Assembly (NCBI RefSeq): GCF_019393635.1 | Contig: NC_057861.1 | Coordinates: 77,135,327 to 77,199,326 of the forward strand | DNA: 64,000 nucleotides | Reading direction: 5' to 3' | DNA from: Dromiciops gliroides | Lineage: Eukaryota; Chordata; Mammalia; Microbiotheria; Microbiotheriidae | Shown: piece after piece, positions 23,050 through 33,951 of the stretch | Position numbering within the stretch: position 1 is the stretch's first letter | Layout of the letters: each line of letters starts with the position of its first letter | Made by a program: the position numbers and the translations under genes | The notes under the pieces: generated by a model | What the model was told of the DNA's origin: nothing | Databases searched by the model: none | Seen by the model: only the letters and a program-made list of their open reading frames with translations

Positions 23050-23340
23050 CATATATAAAAAATTTTCCCTCAATTACATGTTTTGTTTTGTCGTGGTTTT
23101 TTTTTGTTTGTTTTTTTGGTGAGGCAATTGTGGTTAAGTGACTTGCCCAGGGTCACACAGCTAGTAAGTGTTAAGTGTCTGAGGCCGGATTTGAACTCAG
23201 GTACTCCTGAATCCAGGGTCAGTGCTTTATTCTCAATTACATGTTAAATTAATTTTTAACTTTTTCTTTAAAGTTTTTGAGTTCCAAATTCTATCCATCC
23301 TTCCTCTTTTCCCCCCTCCCTGAGACAGTAAGCAATCAGA
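23050..23340 (-). repeat. L1 LINE 3' end, antisense, split by a SINE
   Basis: 'ccctcaattacatg', then (after the SINE) 'gagttccaaattctatccat' and 'cctgagacagtaagcaatca', the complement of the L1 3' UTR. Confidence 0.55.
23085..23230 (-). repeat. WSINE1-type SINE, antisense, 5'-truncated, subfamily B
   Basis: Stops about 25 bases before the usual end. Target duplication ctcaattacatgtt occurs on both sides, so truncation happened at insertion. Confidence 0.88.
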
Positions 23341-23442
23341 TAAGAGAGAAGGTGAACTTTGATTCTGTTCTCAAACCCTTCTTTGTCAAGGTCAGCTCTG
23401 GGAAGCAAATACTCAAAACCTCCCTCTGTCTATACATACGGT

Positions 23443-23444
<2 letters not shown>

Positions 23445-23477
<33 letters not shown>
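23445..23477. repeat. (CA)n microsatellite
   Basis: About 16 CA units. Confidence 0.95.
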
Positions 23478-23480
<3 letters not shown>

Positions 23481-23489
23481 ACACAACCC

Positions 23490-24375
23490 TGAAGGCTGAT
23501 TTCATATTTGCAACATCTCTTTAATGTATCCTCTACTCTCCTCTGACACTGCCACCATTCATCACTCCTCACCTGGACTATTACAATAGCCTGCTGGACA
23601 GTCTGCCTGCCTCAAGCCTCTCCCCACTCCACTCTATCCTCCATTCTGCCACTAAAGTGATTTTCCTAAAGCATAGGTCAGACAGAGTCACCATCCTACT
23701 CCGTAACCTCCTGTGGCTCCCTATTCCCTCCAGGATCAAATACAAAATGCTCTGTTTGCCATTCAAGCCCTTCATAATCTAGTCTCCTCCTACAATGTAT
23801 TACCCAAGATGTACTCTTTGATCTAGTAAGTCTGGCCTCCTAGCTGCCCCATGAATAAGACACTTTATTTCTTGGCTCTGGGTATTTTCTCTGTCTCATG
23901 CCTAAAAAGACTTCCCTCCTGCACTTTGACTACTGACCTCCCTGGCTTCCTTTAAGTCTCAACTAAAATCACACCTTCTATAGGCTGCCTTCCCAAGCCC
24001 TCAGAATTCCAGTGCCTTCCTCTGTGAATTATTTCCTAGTATCCTGTATATTCTTCACTTTGTATATATTTATTTTCATGTTGTTCCCCCCCCCCATTAG
24101 ATTGTAAGTTCCTTGAGGGCAGGGACTGTCTTTTGCCTCTTTTTTTTTTCTTTTTTTGTGGGGCAATGAGGGTTAAGTGACCTTCCCAGGGTTACACAGC
24201 TAGTAAATGTCAAGTGTCTGAGGCTGGATTTGAACCAGGTTCTCTTGAATCCAGGGCTGGTGCTTTATCCACTGCACCACCTAGTTGCCCCTGCCTCTTT
24301 TTCTATTCCCAGGGCTTAGCACAATGCCTGGTACATAGTAGTTCTTAATAAATGTTTATTGTTGATTGATTGGGG
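23490..24375 (+). repeat. L2 LINE 3' part
   Basis: Long L2 terminal region: 'attacaatagcctgctggac' near 23580, the poly-pyrimidine coding text, 'ttagattgtaagttccttga' near 24099, and the ending 'cttaataaatgtttattg'. A SINE at 24141 splits the tail. Confidence 0.75.
24141..24291 (-). repeat. WSINE1-type SINE, antisense, subfamily A
   Basis: Inserted in the L2 tail, with the duplication tgcctcttttt on each side. Confidence 0.9.
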
Positions 24376-24459
24376 GTGGATGACCTATATATATAAACTA
24401 TCATTCTCAGCTCCTCAATCTTCCCTGTTCAGAATGCTTTTGTTAGGAAAGTGCTTACA

Positions 24460-24603
24460 GGGCAGCAAAGTGGCACGGTGGCCCTGGATTCAGGAGGACC
24501 TGAGTTCAAATCCAGCCTAAGACACTTGACACTTACTAGCTGTGTGACCCTGGGCAAGTCACTTAACCTTCATTGCCCTGGGAGGGGAAAAAAAGAAAAT
24601 AAA
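24460..24603 (+). repeat. WSINE1-type SINE, internally shortened
   Basis: Lacks about 15 bases of the head ('cggtggccctgg'). Duplication aggaaagtgct / aagaaagtgct flanks it. Confidence 0.88.
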
Positions 24604-24799
24604 AGAAAGTGCTTTCTTATGCTGGGGAGCCATGGTCTCAAGAAGAGGAAAAACACTTGTAGATATTTCCAAGCACAGTAGACCTATATAGGCCTGAATT
24701 TCTACATGGAGCTGGTAGATGTCCTAGGATGGATTTCAGTATTTTCAAACATACTGTATGTATGTATGTGTATATGTATGTGTGTATACTGTAGTTGAC

Positions 24800-25048
24800 G
24801 GTAACAACAACAGGTGGCATTTTTAGTGCTTTAAGGTTTGCAAAGCACTTTACATATGTTAACATTTGAACTTCACAACAACCCTATAAGTTAAGTATTA
24901 TCTTCATCCCCATTGTATAAATGAGGAATCTCAGGCCCAGATAGGTTAAGTGGCTTGCTCAAGGTCATACAGATAGTCAGTTTTGGGGTCAGATCTCAGA
25001 CTCAGGTCTTCCTGACTCCACAGTTTTGTGCTGTTCTACCTAGCTGCC
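24800..25048 (-). repeat. MIR element, antisense
   Basis: 'tttaaggtttgcaaagcact', 'aatgaggaatctcaggccca' and 'caaggtcatacag' follow the MIR core and flank order. Confidence 0.7.
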
Positions 25049-26179
25049 CAGGAAAGGAAATGCCTCTCAGTTCATCCATCTCCACTCCCTCCCCACTTCT
25101 CCATCTAGATTGAGGGCCAACTCATTTGGAGACAGATTTGGTGAGGTATAATGCAGAGCCTTCATGCAAATCATTGCCTTCTGCGCTATTATCTAACTCA
25201 GACAGTTTCTCTACAACTGATAAACAGTCTCTTCTCTTAACTGACTGCCATTATTTCCATCCTCCTCCTCACCAGGGAGCACGCCTAAATCAGCAATAGG
25301 CGAGTCTTTATATCCTCTCCAAAATCTTTCACCAAAATCACCTCTGGGAGATACTTGCCCAATTCATGCCGCATTGGTAGATTAGGTTCCCAGAGGGGAA
25401 TGACTATTTTTCTTTCTAGGGTTCTAGGGGTAACTGAAGGGTTGTAGCTTCTAATATGCTAACTCCTGAGTCCCTATATTGTATGTCCCCCAATGTTAAT
25501 TATCTAGTGAAACTCTATTAGCTTCTAGAAAATGGTATTTACTGAGAAGGTATAAGAAGGACTGAAGTTACAAATCATCTCCCAAATTGAGGCTCTTTTT
25601 TTCCTTTGCAAACACAAGGTCCCTGGGGAAAGTGGGCTCAAACTTAGAGAGTAGTGAGGCACCTGTGGAGAGATCACATGTGACTAAGGGGTCCTTCTTA
25701 ACTCCTGATCTTAGAAGTCCCTTTCTCCCTTCATGTAGTCCTCATGGTTTCCCTTAGGTGTAGTTCTTTGCTGGGCTCCAAGGATTGGTGCTTTTCAAGA
25801 ATCCAAAGCTGTTACTGCTCTACAATGGGAGGAGTCTCAATCCCTGAATGAACCTGCTGATGTCCACCAGAAATTGTCTTTCCCCGTTCATCATTAGGGG
25901 ATTCTTTTGTAGTTAATGACTACCCTGTTCTTAGACTCTGCTACCATCTGGTTGGCAGTGAGACCTTGAAGCCTGTACACTCGCATCTCAGGATATATAC
26001 TCATCAAAGATCATGAAAGAAAAAGTACAAAAGAAATAGACCAAGTGGGGAGGGGGAAAGGGAATAACTAGCTCCTCCCCACCCAGCAGCTCAAAGCAAT
26101 CCTCCTCAATAATAAAAATCTGCAAGGGAAGAGAGCAAAAGATGATCTGTTCTAACTTCTTGTATGCACATTTTGATCT
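25049..26179. other. Unassigned, possibly LTR-derived sequence
   Basis: No gene recognised. A 16-base phrase (gctgggctccaaggat, near 25771) recurs near 29525, suggesting that the two regions hold copies of one unidentified repeat. Confidence 0.35.
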
Positions 26180-26494
26180 GGGGCAGCTAGGTGGCACAGT
26201 GGATACAACACTAGCATTGGAGTCAAGGACCTCAGTTCAAATGTCTCCTCAGACATTTACTAGCTGTGTGACCCTAGGAAAGTCACTTAACCCCAATTTC
26301 TTCAAATATATAGAGCCATCTCCAGTTGTTCTGATACTTATCTTGCCACTAGACCCAGATGGCTCTGGAGGAGAGAGTGAGGTTGCTGACCTTGCAGCAA
26401 GAGACCTCCCTCACTTAAACCCAATGCAGTATAAGTCATGACTTCACCCCAATGTCATGGTCCTATTTGAGAATGAAAGACAAACAACAGCAAC
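26180..26494 (+). repeat. Composite SINE: WSINE-like head with a different, longer body
   Basis: The first 120 bases match the WSINE head. Then comes a distinct body of about 170 bp ('cttgccactagacccagatg', 'gaggttgctgacc') ending 'gacaaacaacagcaac'. The same body occurs at 54.1 kb. Duplication cattttgatctg / cattcagatctg is imperfect. Confidence 0.75.
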
Positions 26495-26727
26495 ATTCAG
26501 ATCTGTCTCAGCCTCTCCCAAATCATCAATTCATCTGGCTCACAAGCTAGTTAGGAAGCTCTTTATCATCACGTAGCATTAACTCTTAAGTTACCATAGG
26601 CAAAGCAGATTCTGAAGTTTCACATCTTGAACTGGCAGCAAGCAAAGAAACCCACCAGGAAGGACAAATCTGGCACCATCCAAGATCTGGGCCTTTATTG
26701 ACCATTCCCATTCTATACCTATCATTC

Positions 26728-27380
26728 ATTTTATTTTTATTTTTTCCCAAATTACATGTAAAAACAAATTTTAACATCAATTTTTAAAACTTTGTGTTCC
26801 AAATTCTCTTCCTCCTTCCCTCCCCACCCAGCCCCCCTTAAGAATTCAAGCAATTCAATATGTTATACATGTATTCATGCAAAACATTTCCACATTAGTC
26901 AAATTGTGAAAGAAAACAGACAAACACAAAAACTTTAGAAAAAGGAAATAAAAACATTATTCTTCAATCTGTATTTGGATACCATCAGTTCTTTCTCTAG
27001 AGATGGACTGCATTTTTCATAAGTCCTTCAGAGTTATCTTGGATCATTGTATTGCTGAAAATAACTAAGTCATTCACAGCAGATCATCTTACAATATTGC
27101 TGTTATTTTGTATACAGTACATTTCACTTTCTATCAGTTCCTGTAAGTCTTTCCAGGTTTTTCTGATAGCATCCTGCTTATAATTTCTTTTTTTCTTTCT
27201 TTTTTTCTTTTTTTGTGGGGGCAATGAGGGTTAAGTGACTTGCTCAGGGTCACACAGCTAGTAAGTGTCAAGTGTCTGAGACCAGATTTGAACTCAGGTC
27301 CTTCTGAATCCAGGGTCGATGCTTTATCCACTGCGCCACCTAGCTTCCCCCTCATCATTTCTTATAGCACAATAGTCTAC
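26728..27380 (-). repeat. L1 LINE 3' end, antisense, split by a SINE
   Basis: 'cccaaattacatgtaaaaac', 'gtgttccaaattctcttcct', 'aatattgctgttattttgta' and, beyond the SINE, 'cttatagcacaatagtctac' run in L1 3' UTR order, reversed. Confidence 0.65.
27191..27350 (-). repeat. WSINE1-type SINE, antisense, subfamily A
   Basis: Lies within the antisense L1 3' end. Short 'atttctt' repeats flank it. Confidence 0.88.
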
Positions 27381-27404
27381 ACCTATCATTCAAAAATAAG
27401 GGTT

Positions 27405-27546
27405 GGGGCAGCTAGGTGGCGCAATGGATAAAGAACCAGCCAACCCTGGATTCAGGAGGACCTGAGTTCAAATCCAGCCTCTGACACTTACTAGCTGTGT
27501 GACCCTAGGCAAGTCACTTAACCCTCATTGCTCCACAAAAAAAAAA
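27405..27546 (+). repeat. WSINE1-type SINE, subfamily A
   Basis: First of two tandem copies. Its A tail was the target for the next SINE. Confidence 0.9.
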
Positions 27547-27552
27547 GGTGGC

Positions 27553-27706
27553 GGGGCAGCTTGGTGGCACAGTGGATAGAGCACCAGCCCTGGAGTCAGG
27601 AGGACCTGAGTTCAAATCCAGCCTCAGACACTTAACACTTAACTAGCTGTGTGACCCTAGGCAAGTCACTTAACCCCAATTGCCTCACTAAAAAAAAAAA
27701 AAAAAA
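27553..27706 (+). repeat. WSINE1-type SINE, subfamily B
   Basis: Inserted just behind the tail of the previous copy. The A-run plus ggtggc is duplicated on both sides (before 27553 and at about 27697-27712), so B arrived after A. Confidence 0.9.
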
Positions 27707-27753
27707 GGTGGCAAAGAGGATTGGTTCAATGACAAAATTTTCACATCTGCTGC

Positions 27754-27822
27754 TATATATATGTGTGTGTGTGTATATATGTATGCAAGAGTATATATAT
27801 ACAATACACAAGAGTATACACA

Positions 27823-27876
<54 letters not shown>

Positions 27877-27885
27877 CTCTTGTGT
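27754..27885. repeat. TG/CA/TA microsatellite inside a 13-bp inverted repeat
   Basis: TG, CA and TA tracts. acacaagagtata (27806-27818) is perfectly complementary to tatactcttgtgt (27873-27885), so the strand can fold on itself. Confidence 0.9.
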
Positions 27886-27989
27886 GGAAGTTTTAAAACT
27901 TCCAACTACATTTCCATTTGGCTACCACCAGCTCCCTGGATGCCACACACAGCCTTCACTGCTTCCATAGTTATTGATCTCTAGCTGGC

Positions 27990-28865
27990 AACATATGACT
28001 TGATGGTGGTCAGAATATAAATCAGTGGAATGGGCAGATGAAGGCTGTCTTCTCTTTGTCTTTCTCTGTCATGAGGATCTGATTACATCCACTTCACAGA
28101 TCCAGCACTTAAAATCACTGCTTGCCTAGCAGACAATCCAATACATGTTGATTTTGTCACACTGGTCAGCCTGACTTCTTGTCAAAGAGAACTAAAGGGA
28201 ACTTGTTCTGGGAGTTTCCATGTGTTCAGTTCTTCCTCATCTTTTTCTGTACCACCACTGTGGAAATCAATCCATACGCACTGCTAGACCCTATGATGAT
28301 ACCATTGACCAACAATTCTTTCAAATATTTTCTGAGTTCTTCCCTCATAGAGAAACCTTTTGGATTCATTCTCAGAAAGGTGAGGAGACAATAGGATGGA
28401 TTCTATGAGCGGCTCCTTGGATGTATCCTAGATCCCTCTCTGTCAGTGAGAACTTCCCTGTCCTGCTAGGCTTCTGCCTCAGTGGATTCTTCCATTCTTT
28501 GGGCATGGGAGAGTCATCTGAGTCTAATTCCTCTGGCTCTACTTCTGAATTAGAGGAACCAGCGCTCATGAGATGTCATTTGCCACCACTCCCTTCTATG
28601 CCCTTGTAAACTTCTGCATAGGATACACAGATGGTCATGGTCTTCTGGTATTGAGTTTAACACTTGAAGTATTCTGCTGATACATTAAATAGACAAGAGC
28701 TAGTCCCAGTCAATGTCAAAATTCCAGAGATGTTTTCCAAATCTGCCTATACCCAAACCAACATCAATCTTCTTGCCATCATTAAAAGCTTCCTTAGCAA
28801 ACTTCAGACTTAATTTGATATAGCCCAAATATAGATAGTTCTTATCACTTGGTCCAGATTCCAAG
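27990..28865 (-). mobile_element. Ty3/gypsy-type retroelement fossil, pol region
   Basis: On the minus strand, short blocks match Ty3/gypsy reverse transcriptase: RKYLKELLVNGII at about 28.32-28.36 kb and, further along, TEKDKEKTAFICPF at about 28.04-28.07 kb. Both lie in the correct order. The upstream part (to about 28.86 kb) may be the stretch between protease and reverse transcriptase. No LTRs were seen. The copy is broken, with at least several breaks, and is old. Mammals carry ancient MamGypsy-type remnants, the likeliest family. Confidence 0.5.
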
Positions 28866-28888
28866 TCCTTTTTCTTTTTCGTTTCTTT

Positions 28889-29038
28889 CTTTTTTTTTTT
28901 TTGCAGGGCAATGGGGGTTAAGTGACTTGCCCAGGGTCACACAGCTAGTAAGTGTCAAGTGTCTGAGGCCTGATTTGAACTCAGGTACTCCTGAATCCAG
29001 GGCTGGTGCTCTATCCACTATTCCACCTAGTTGCCCCT
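28889..29038 (-). repeat. WSINE1-type SINE, antisense, subfamily A
   Basis: Full-length. No convincing target duplication. A MIR-like fragment follows directly to about 29150. Confidence 0.88.
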
Positions 29039-29039
29039 G

Positions 29040-29750
29040 TATTTGTTATTGTTATCTCCATTTTATAGATGAAGAAACTGAGGCAGAGGGTAAATGACTT
29101 GCCCAGGGTCACACAGATAATTAAATGTCTGAGGCTTGATTTTAATTATTTTGTATTTGTTGTATGAATGAATGAACTACAACGGGATCCAGTGTCTAGA
29201 GTAAGTTTGCACACCACATGTTTAATCTGCACAGTCACTTCTTTACATGGTCCTATGAATCCTGGTGAAATGAACTCAGATAAAATGGGGAATTAGGTTA
29301 GTGCTGTCTTGAGGTCTCTTGGTCTCTGGCCCAGGTCTTATTTTATGAAGCTGGTTTTATTCTATTTAGATTCTGATAAACAAACACCTGATTTTCTTCT
29401 TGAGTACATGAGTACATGACTGACCACCTAGTTCTCATTCGTAGCAGAAGACCGTTCTGCCTCTTTGACTGAACTCTGCTAGTAATGTTATTACCCTTTG
29501 ACCTTGAGTCTAATAAGTTGCTCAGCTGGGCTCCAAGGATGATTTTTTTCTCAAGTCCATAACCAGTACTTTTCCCTAGGGGAGGTCATGATCCTTGAAG
29601 TTATTGCCTTTCTCAGGTGACTGTCTCTCCATATCTAGCTGTCCTTGTTGCAGAGTGATACAGAGAGGAACAGACAGACAGAGAGATAGACAGAGAAACA
29701 GAAAAAGACAGAGACAGAAAGAGATTGAGATGAATAATAATAATTTGTTT
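29040..29750. other. MIR-like start, then unassigned sequence
   Basis: 29050-29140 looks like MIR ('gatgaagaaactgaggcaga'). The rest shares phrases with 25.7 kb, and a GA/CA-rich tract lies at 29658-29730. No gene seen. Confidence 0.4.
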
Positions 29751-30172
29751 ATTGTTGAGTCATTTTTCAGTCATGTCTGACTTTTTGTGACCCCATTTAG
29801 GGTTTTCTTGGCAAAGATACTGGAGTGCTTTGTCATTTCATTTTTTTTGTTTGTTTGTTTTCAGGGCAATGAAGGTTAAGTGACTTGCCCAGGGTCACAC
29901 AGCTAGTTAAGTGTCAAGTGTCTGAGGCTGGATTTGAACTCAGGTCCTCCTGAATCCAAGGCCAGTGCTTTATCCACTGTGCTACCTAGCTGCCCCGTCG
30001 TTTCATTTTCCAGTTCATTTTACAGATGAGGAACTGAATCAAACAAGATTAAGTGACTAGCCCAGGGTCACACAGTTGGTAAGTATCTGAGCTAGTAAAT
30101 ACTGAACTCACAAAAATGAGTCTTCCTGATTCCAGGCCCGGTACTCTATCAACTACGTCAACTGGTTGCCCC
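29750..30172 (-). repeat. MAR1-type CORE-SINE, antisense, split by a WSINE
   Basis: Reversed MAR1 text: 'cagtcatgtctgactttttg', then 'ggttttcttggcaaagatac', and the head beyond the insert. The WSINE at 29845 interrupts it. Confidence 0.75.
29845..29996 (-). repeat. WSINE1-type SINE, antisense, subfamily A
   Basis: Nested in MAR1, with duplication tcatttcatttt / tcgtttcatttt. Confidence 0.9.
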
Positions 30173-30239
30173 AATAACAATAATTAATAATAAATAATAA
30201 CATCCCATTATTAATTACTAATTTAATAATAATCAATTC

Positions 30240-30640
30240 ATAATACTAGCTGACATCTATATAGTGTCAAGCACTGTGCAAAGAGCTTTACAAATATTAT
30301 CTCATTTTTATCCTCACAACAACCCTAGGAGATAGTTGCTATTTATTTATTTATTTAATTTTTAAAGTGAGGTAATTGGGGTTAAGTGACTTGTCCAGGG
30401 TCACACAGCTAGTAAGTGTTAAGGTCTGAGGCCTGATTTGAACTCAGGTACTCCTGACTCCAGGGCCGGTGCTCTATCCACTGCGCCACCTAGCTGCCGG
30501 ACAGTTGCTATTTATTACTCCCATTTTTAAATGAGGAAACTGAGGCAAACAGAGTCACACAACTAGCTACCTGCCTAAGGCTAGATTTGAGCTCAGGTCT
30601 TCCTGGACTCTATGTCTGGGGCTCTATCCACTGTGCCACA
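30240..30640 (-). repeat. MIR element, antisense, split by a SINE
   Basis: 'gtgcaaagagctttacaaat' and 'aatgaggaaactgaggcaaa' bracket the SINE at 30349. Confidence 0.7.
30349..30498 (-). repeat. WSINE1-type SINE, antisense, subfamily B
   Basis: Duplication gatagttgctatttatt / gacagttgctatttatt flanks it inside the MIR. Confidence 0.9.
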
Positions 30641-30989
30641 GGGAAGGGGGGGATGGAGGCAAAAACACATGGGACAATATGCATGTGGTAGTAACACACA
30701 CAAACACAAGTGACAATAATACATGTGATAATAAATACTCATATAGTACTTTCCTTGAAATATCAGCTCTTGTCAATAGTCCCTGAGGTAAAAATCCAGC
30801 CAAAGGGTTTGAATTACCAGGATGCAATAACTGAGTTAACCACCAGACGGTGGTCTACTCAAGATACCAACCAAAAACTCATTCAATTCTTACATATACA
30901 CAGGTAAATAATGCCTACCTGGATCTTGGCACATGAACACTTCCAGCCTCTGAATGAACCCTTTTCACTCAGAAGGGACATTTTAACCC

Positions 30990-31325
30990 CTTACACTTCC
31001 CAGTCTAGCTTGAAAGGCTATCATGGGAAAGAAGAATTTAGCTTACATTGTTTTGACTCCAGAGCCCATAAGGAGGAACAACGAATGGGTTGGAAGTTGC
31101 AAAAAGGCAAATTGAAGCTTGATATCGGGAAAAACTTTCTTACATTTCAAGAGCTCTAGAAATGGAGTGGGCTGCCTCAGAGAGACCTCCACCTCATTAG
31201 AGGTCTTCAAGGGAAGACAAGATAATACCTTGTTGGTATACTACAGAATGGGGGGGGGCAGTTCTTTTTCAGATATGGATTGGACTAGATAGCTCTATTT
31301 AAGTCTGGAAGTGTATTAAATCCTG
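30990..31325 (+). repeat. L3/CR1 LINE 3' end
   Basis: 'gggaaaaactttcttacatt', then 'gtgggctgcctcagagag' and 'gattggactagatagctc' is the L3 terminal order. Confidence 0.65.
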
Positions 31326-31329
31326 CGAT

Positions 31330-31615
31330 GTTTCTATTACCCAAACCCAACTAAGGATTCACTCTCTTTCATTAAGGCATCCTTTCCTGATCCCCACAAT
31401 TATTAATGTTCACTCCACAAAATTCCTTTGTGCATATTTGTATTTATTTACCTGTGTATATGTTGTCTCTGTTCCCCACCACCCAAAGAGTAAAATGCAA
31501 GCTCTTTGAGGGAAGGAAATAAACCTTTGGGCCTCTACTATTACATGCAGTTCTATTTTGAGCAGTCTCACCAGGTGTTTTTTTTTTTAATTTAATAAAT
31601 GTTTATTGATTCCTT
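31330..31615 (+). repeat. L2 LINE 3' tail
   Basis: 'cctttcctgatccccacaat', 'aaatgcaagctctttgaggg' and a final 'aataaatgtttattgattcc'. Confidence 0.65.
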
Positions 31616-31662
31616 AATCTATAGAAATACCTGGAGTTTCCCCGATAAAATTTTAAGTAAAG

Positions 31663-31806
31663 GGGGCAGCTAGGTGGTGCAGTGGATAAAGCATCGGCCC
31701 TGGATTCAGGAGGACCTGAGTTCAAAACCAGCCTCAGACACTTGACACTTACTAGCTGTGTGACCCTGGGCAAGTCACTTAACCCTCACTGCCCTGAAAA
31801 AAAAAA
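31663..31806 (+). repeat. WSINE1-type SINE, subfamily A
   Basis: Duplication (t)ttaagtaaa at about 31652 and 31807. Confidence 0.9.
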
Positions 31807-32050
31807 TTAAGTAAAAATAGGACAAAGGACTCTCAATATGGTTCAGGAGCATGGTATCAGGGGAGAGGACTAGTCTTGGAATCAGGAAAAGTCCTGATTC
31901 CGGTCCTGCATCTGAAACACATAGTAGCTGTGTGACCATGAACAGGCCACTTAATGTCTCACTGCCAGAGAACTCCCTAAGACCACAGTAATACCCATCA
32001 TTTGTGTAGTGCTTTAAGATTTGCAAAGCATTTTACAAATATTATTTCAT

Positions 32051-32212
32051 ATGTTTTGCATGACTGTTCATGTGTCATATTGCTTGCCTTCTCAATGAAG
32101 GAGAAAGGGGAGGGAGGGTGGGAGAGAATTTGGAACTCAAAATTATAAAAAATGAAGGTTAAAATTGGTTTTGTATGCAATTGGGAAAAATAAAAATATT
32201 AAAATTATAAAA
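32051..32212 (+). repeat. L1 LINE 3' end fragment
   Basis: 5'-truncated L1 tail ('gagaatttggaactcaaaat' to 'gggaaaaataaaaat') flanked by duplication acaaatattatttcat (about 32035-32050 and 32213). It inserted in a MIR-like sequence. Confidence 0.75.
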
Positions 32213-32490
32213 CAAATATTATTTCATTTTATTTTCATACTGGGTTGTTTTTGTTTTTGTTTACATTTTAAATATCATAGATTGAGTGCCTGGGTACTTA
32301 ATGTTCAATTAACTTTTAGATTCAAACTAGCCATACCTGGATAAATGATAATGTTCTCTAAGAGAGAGACTATCTGGGCCCCTTGATCAGGTATTATATA
32401 TAATAGTCATTGTTGTTTTTCAAAGTACTATGGAGTTGGGGACCCAATAGAGTTCCCAAAGGGGAAATACTATAAGACCTTTACCTTGTG

Positions 32491-32751
32491 GGAGAAAAAT
32501 TTGGAACTAAAAATCTTACAAAAGTGAATGATGAGGGGCAGCTAGGTGGTGCAGTGGATAAAGCACCGGCCCTGGATTCAGGAGGACCTGAATTCAAATC
32601 CAGCCTCAGACACTTGACACTTACTAGCTGTGTGACCCTGGGCAAGTCACTTAACCCTCGTTGCCCCACCCCCCCAAAAAAAGTGAGTGATGAAACCTAT
32701 CTTTACATGTAATTTGAAAAAAAATAAAGGTCTGGTAAAATGAAAAAAAAA
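32491..32751 (+). repeat. L1 LINE 3' end fragment carrying a SINE
   Basis: L1 tail text before and after the SINE at 32535. The outer duplication agacctttaccttgt (about 32475 and 32753) marks the L1 insertion. This is a clean two-layer nest. Confidence 0.75.
32535..32681 (+). repeat. WSINE1-type SINE, subfamily A
   Basis: Inner layer: duplication gtgaatgatga / gtgagtgatga within the L1 tail. Confidence 0.92.
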
Positions 32752-32984
32752 AAGACCTTTACCTTGTATAGTAATGGACTCAAAATACAGAATATGACAA
32801 ATGTTTTTGGAAATAAACAATGTAGGAATTTGTTTTGCTCAACTATGAATATTTGCTACAAGGGTTTTCTTTTTCTTTAGAACAAAATGAAAGGGAAAGG
32901 GCAGTTAGAGAAGGATAGGGAAAAAAAGAAATTTAGAAAAAGGAAAGAAAAGAGAGTCATTGAAGCTTTTGAAGCAAAAGAAAC

Positions 32985-33075
32985 TAAGTGGGTAACCATC
33001 ATTAGGGGAATGGTTGGACAAGTTATGGTAGTTATGGTATGTGAAGGTAATGAAATACTATTGTGCACTTAGCTG
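32985..33075 (+). repeat. L1 LINE ORF2 end fragment
   Basis: 'ggggaatggttggacaagtt', then 'aatgaaatactattgtgc', is the marsupial L1 ORF2 terminus. Confidence 0.5.
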
Positions 33076-33089
33076 CTGCTTGCTTATGA

Positions 33090-33900
33090 ATTTGTTTCTC
33101 ACTTAGCGTATCATAAGGACCAGGATTGTTCCTCACCGTGGAACATCACTTCCCTACTTAAACAGAACCTTATGTATGACCCACAACTTGGTTGTGAATA
33201 ATCGAACTTCCAGTTTTTACTGTCAAATTTTGTTTCCGTGTCTGTCCTCCTATGAAAAAAAAAAAAAGATCCAAGAACTCCTAGGGAAAAACATAGTACC
33301 AGTTTATTTGTCCCCGTGAATCATGTAGAGACCCCTTACAAAGAAGGAGCTTGAAGACTCCTCCCTCTTTCCAGGGCATATAAGGTTTCTTTGTTCACTG
33401 GTTACAAGATGTTATCAGTTTCATTAGTATGATACAAATCAACCTAAAAGCAAATACTATGATCAGAATGGACAATGGGCATAATGCAAATCAGTTTAAA
33501 AATTTCAGTTATAACAAGAATGTAGGAAATACCAATCAATCTGATAGTTTAGCTTAACAGAAACACTATTATAAGATTATAGACTCCAAAAAAATAGGGT
33601 TTGGCAAGGAGGAGGATGCTCAGATAAAGAAGTCAGCAGATAGGGACTTATCTACTAGCTATCTGGTTTCAGTTTGAAGTTCAGTCAAAGGGCATTTTGC
33701 TCCTATTAATTCAGGGTTTCATAAAATCCTTTTGAATAATAAGGCAGCTCCATCAAATCCAGGTGGTCCATACATTCATCATAACAGTACCTATTCCCGT
33801 CCTTTTCAAGAGTATAGGTCCCTCTTCGCTGGATCTGGGATTTCCTGACCTTGTGCTAGACTTAGAGTCTCTACTTACTGTGATTTTTTTAAATTAGATT
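33090..33900 (-). mobile_element. Possible antisense LTR fossil
   Basis: Minus strand: a TATA-like box (complement near 33377) lies upstream of AATAAA (complement near 33303), at a spacing like a U3-R. The ends are not resolved. Tentative. Confidence 0.3.
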
Positions 33901-33951
33901 TCCCAATCAGGATTTAGTCTAGTACATTTTCTTCATCTTTTTAGAGAAATT

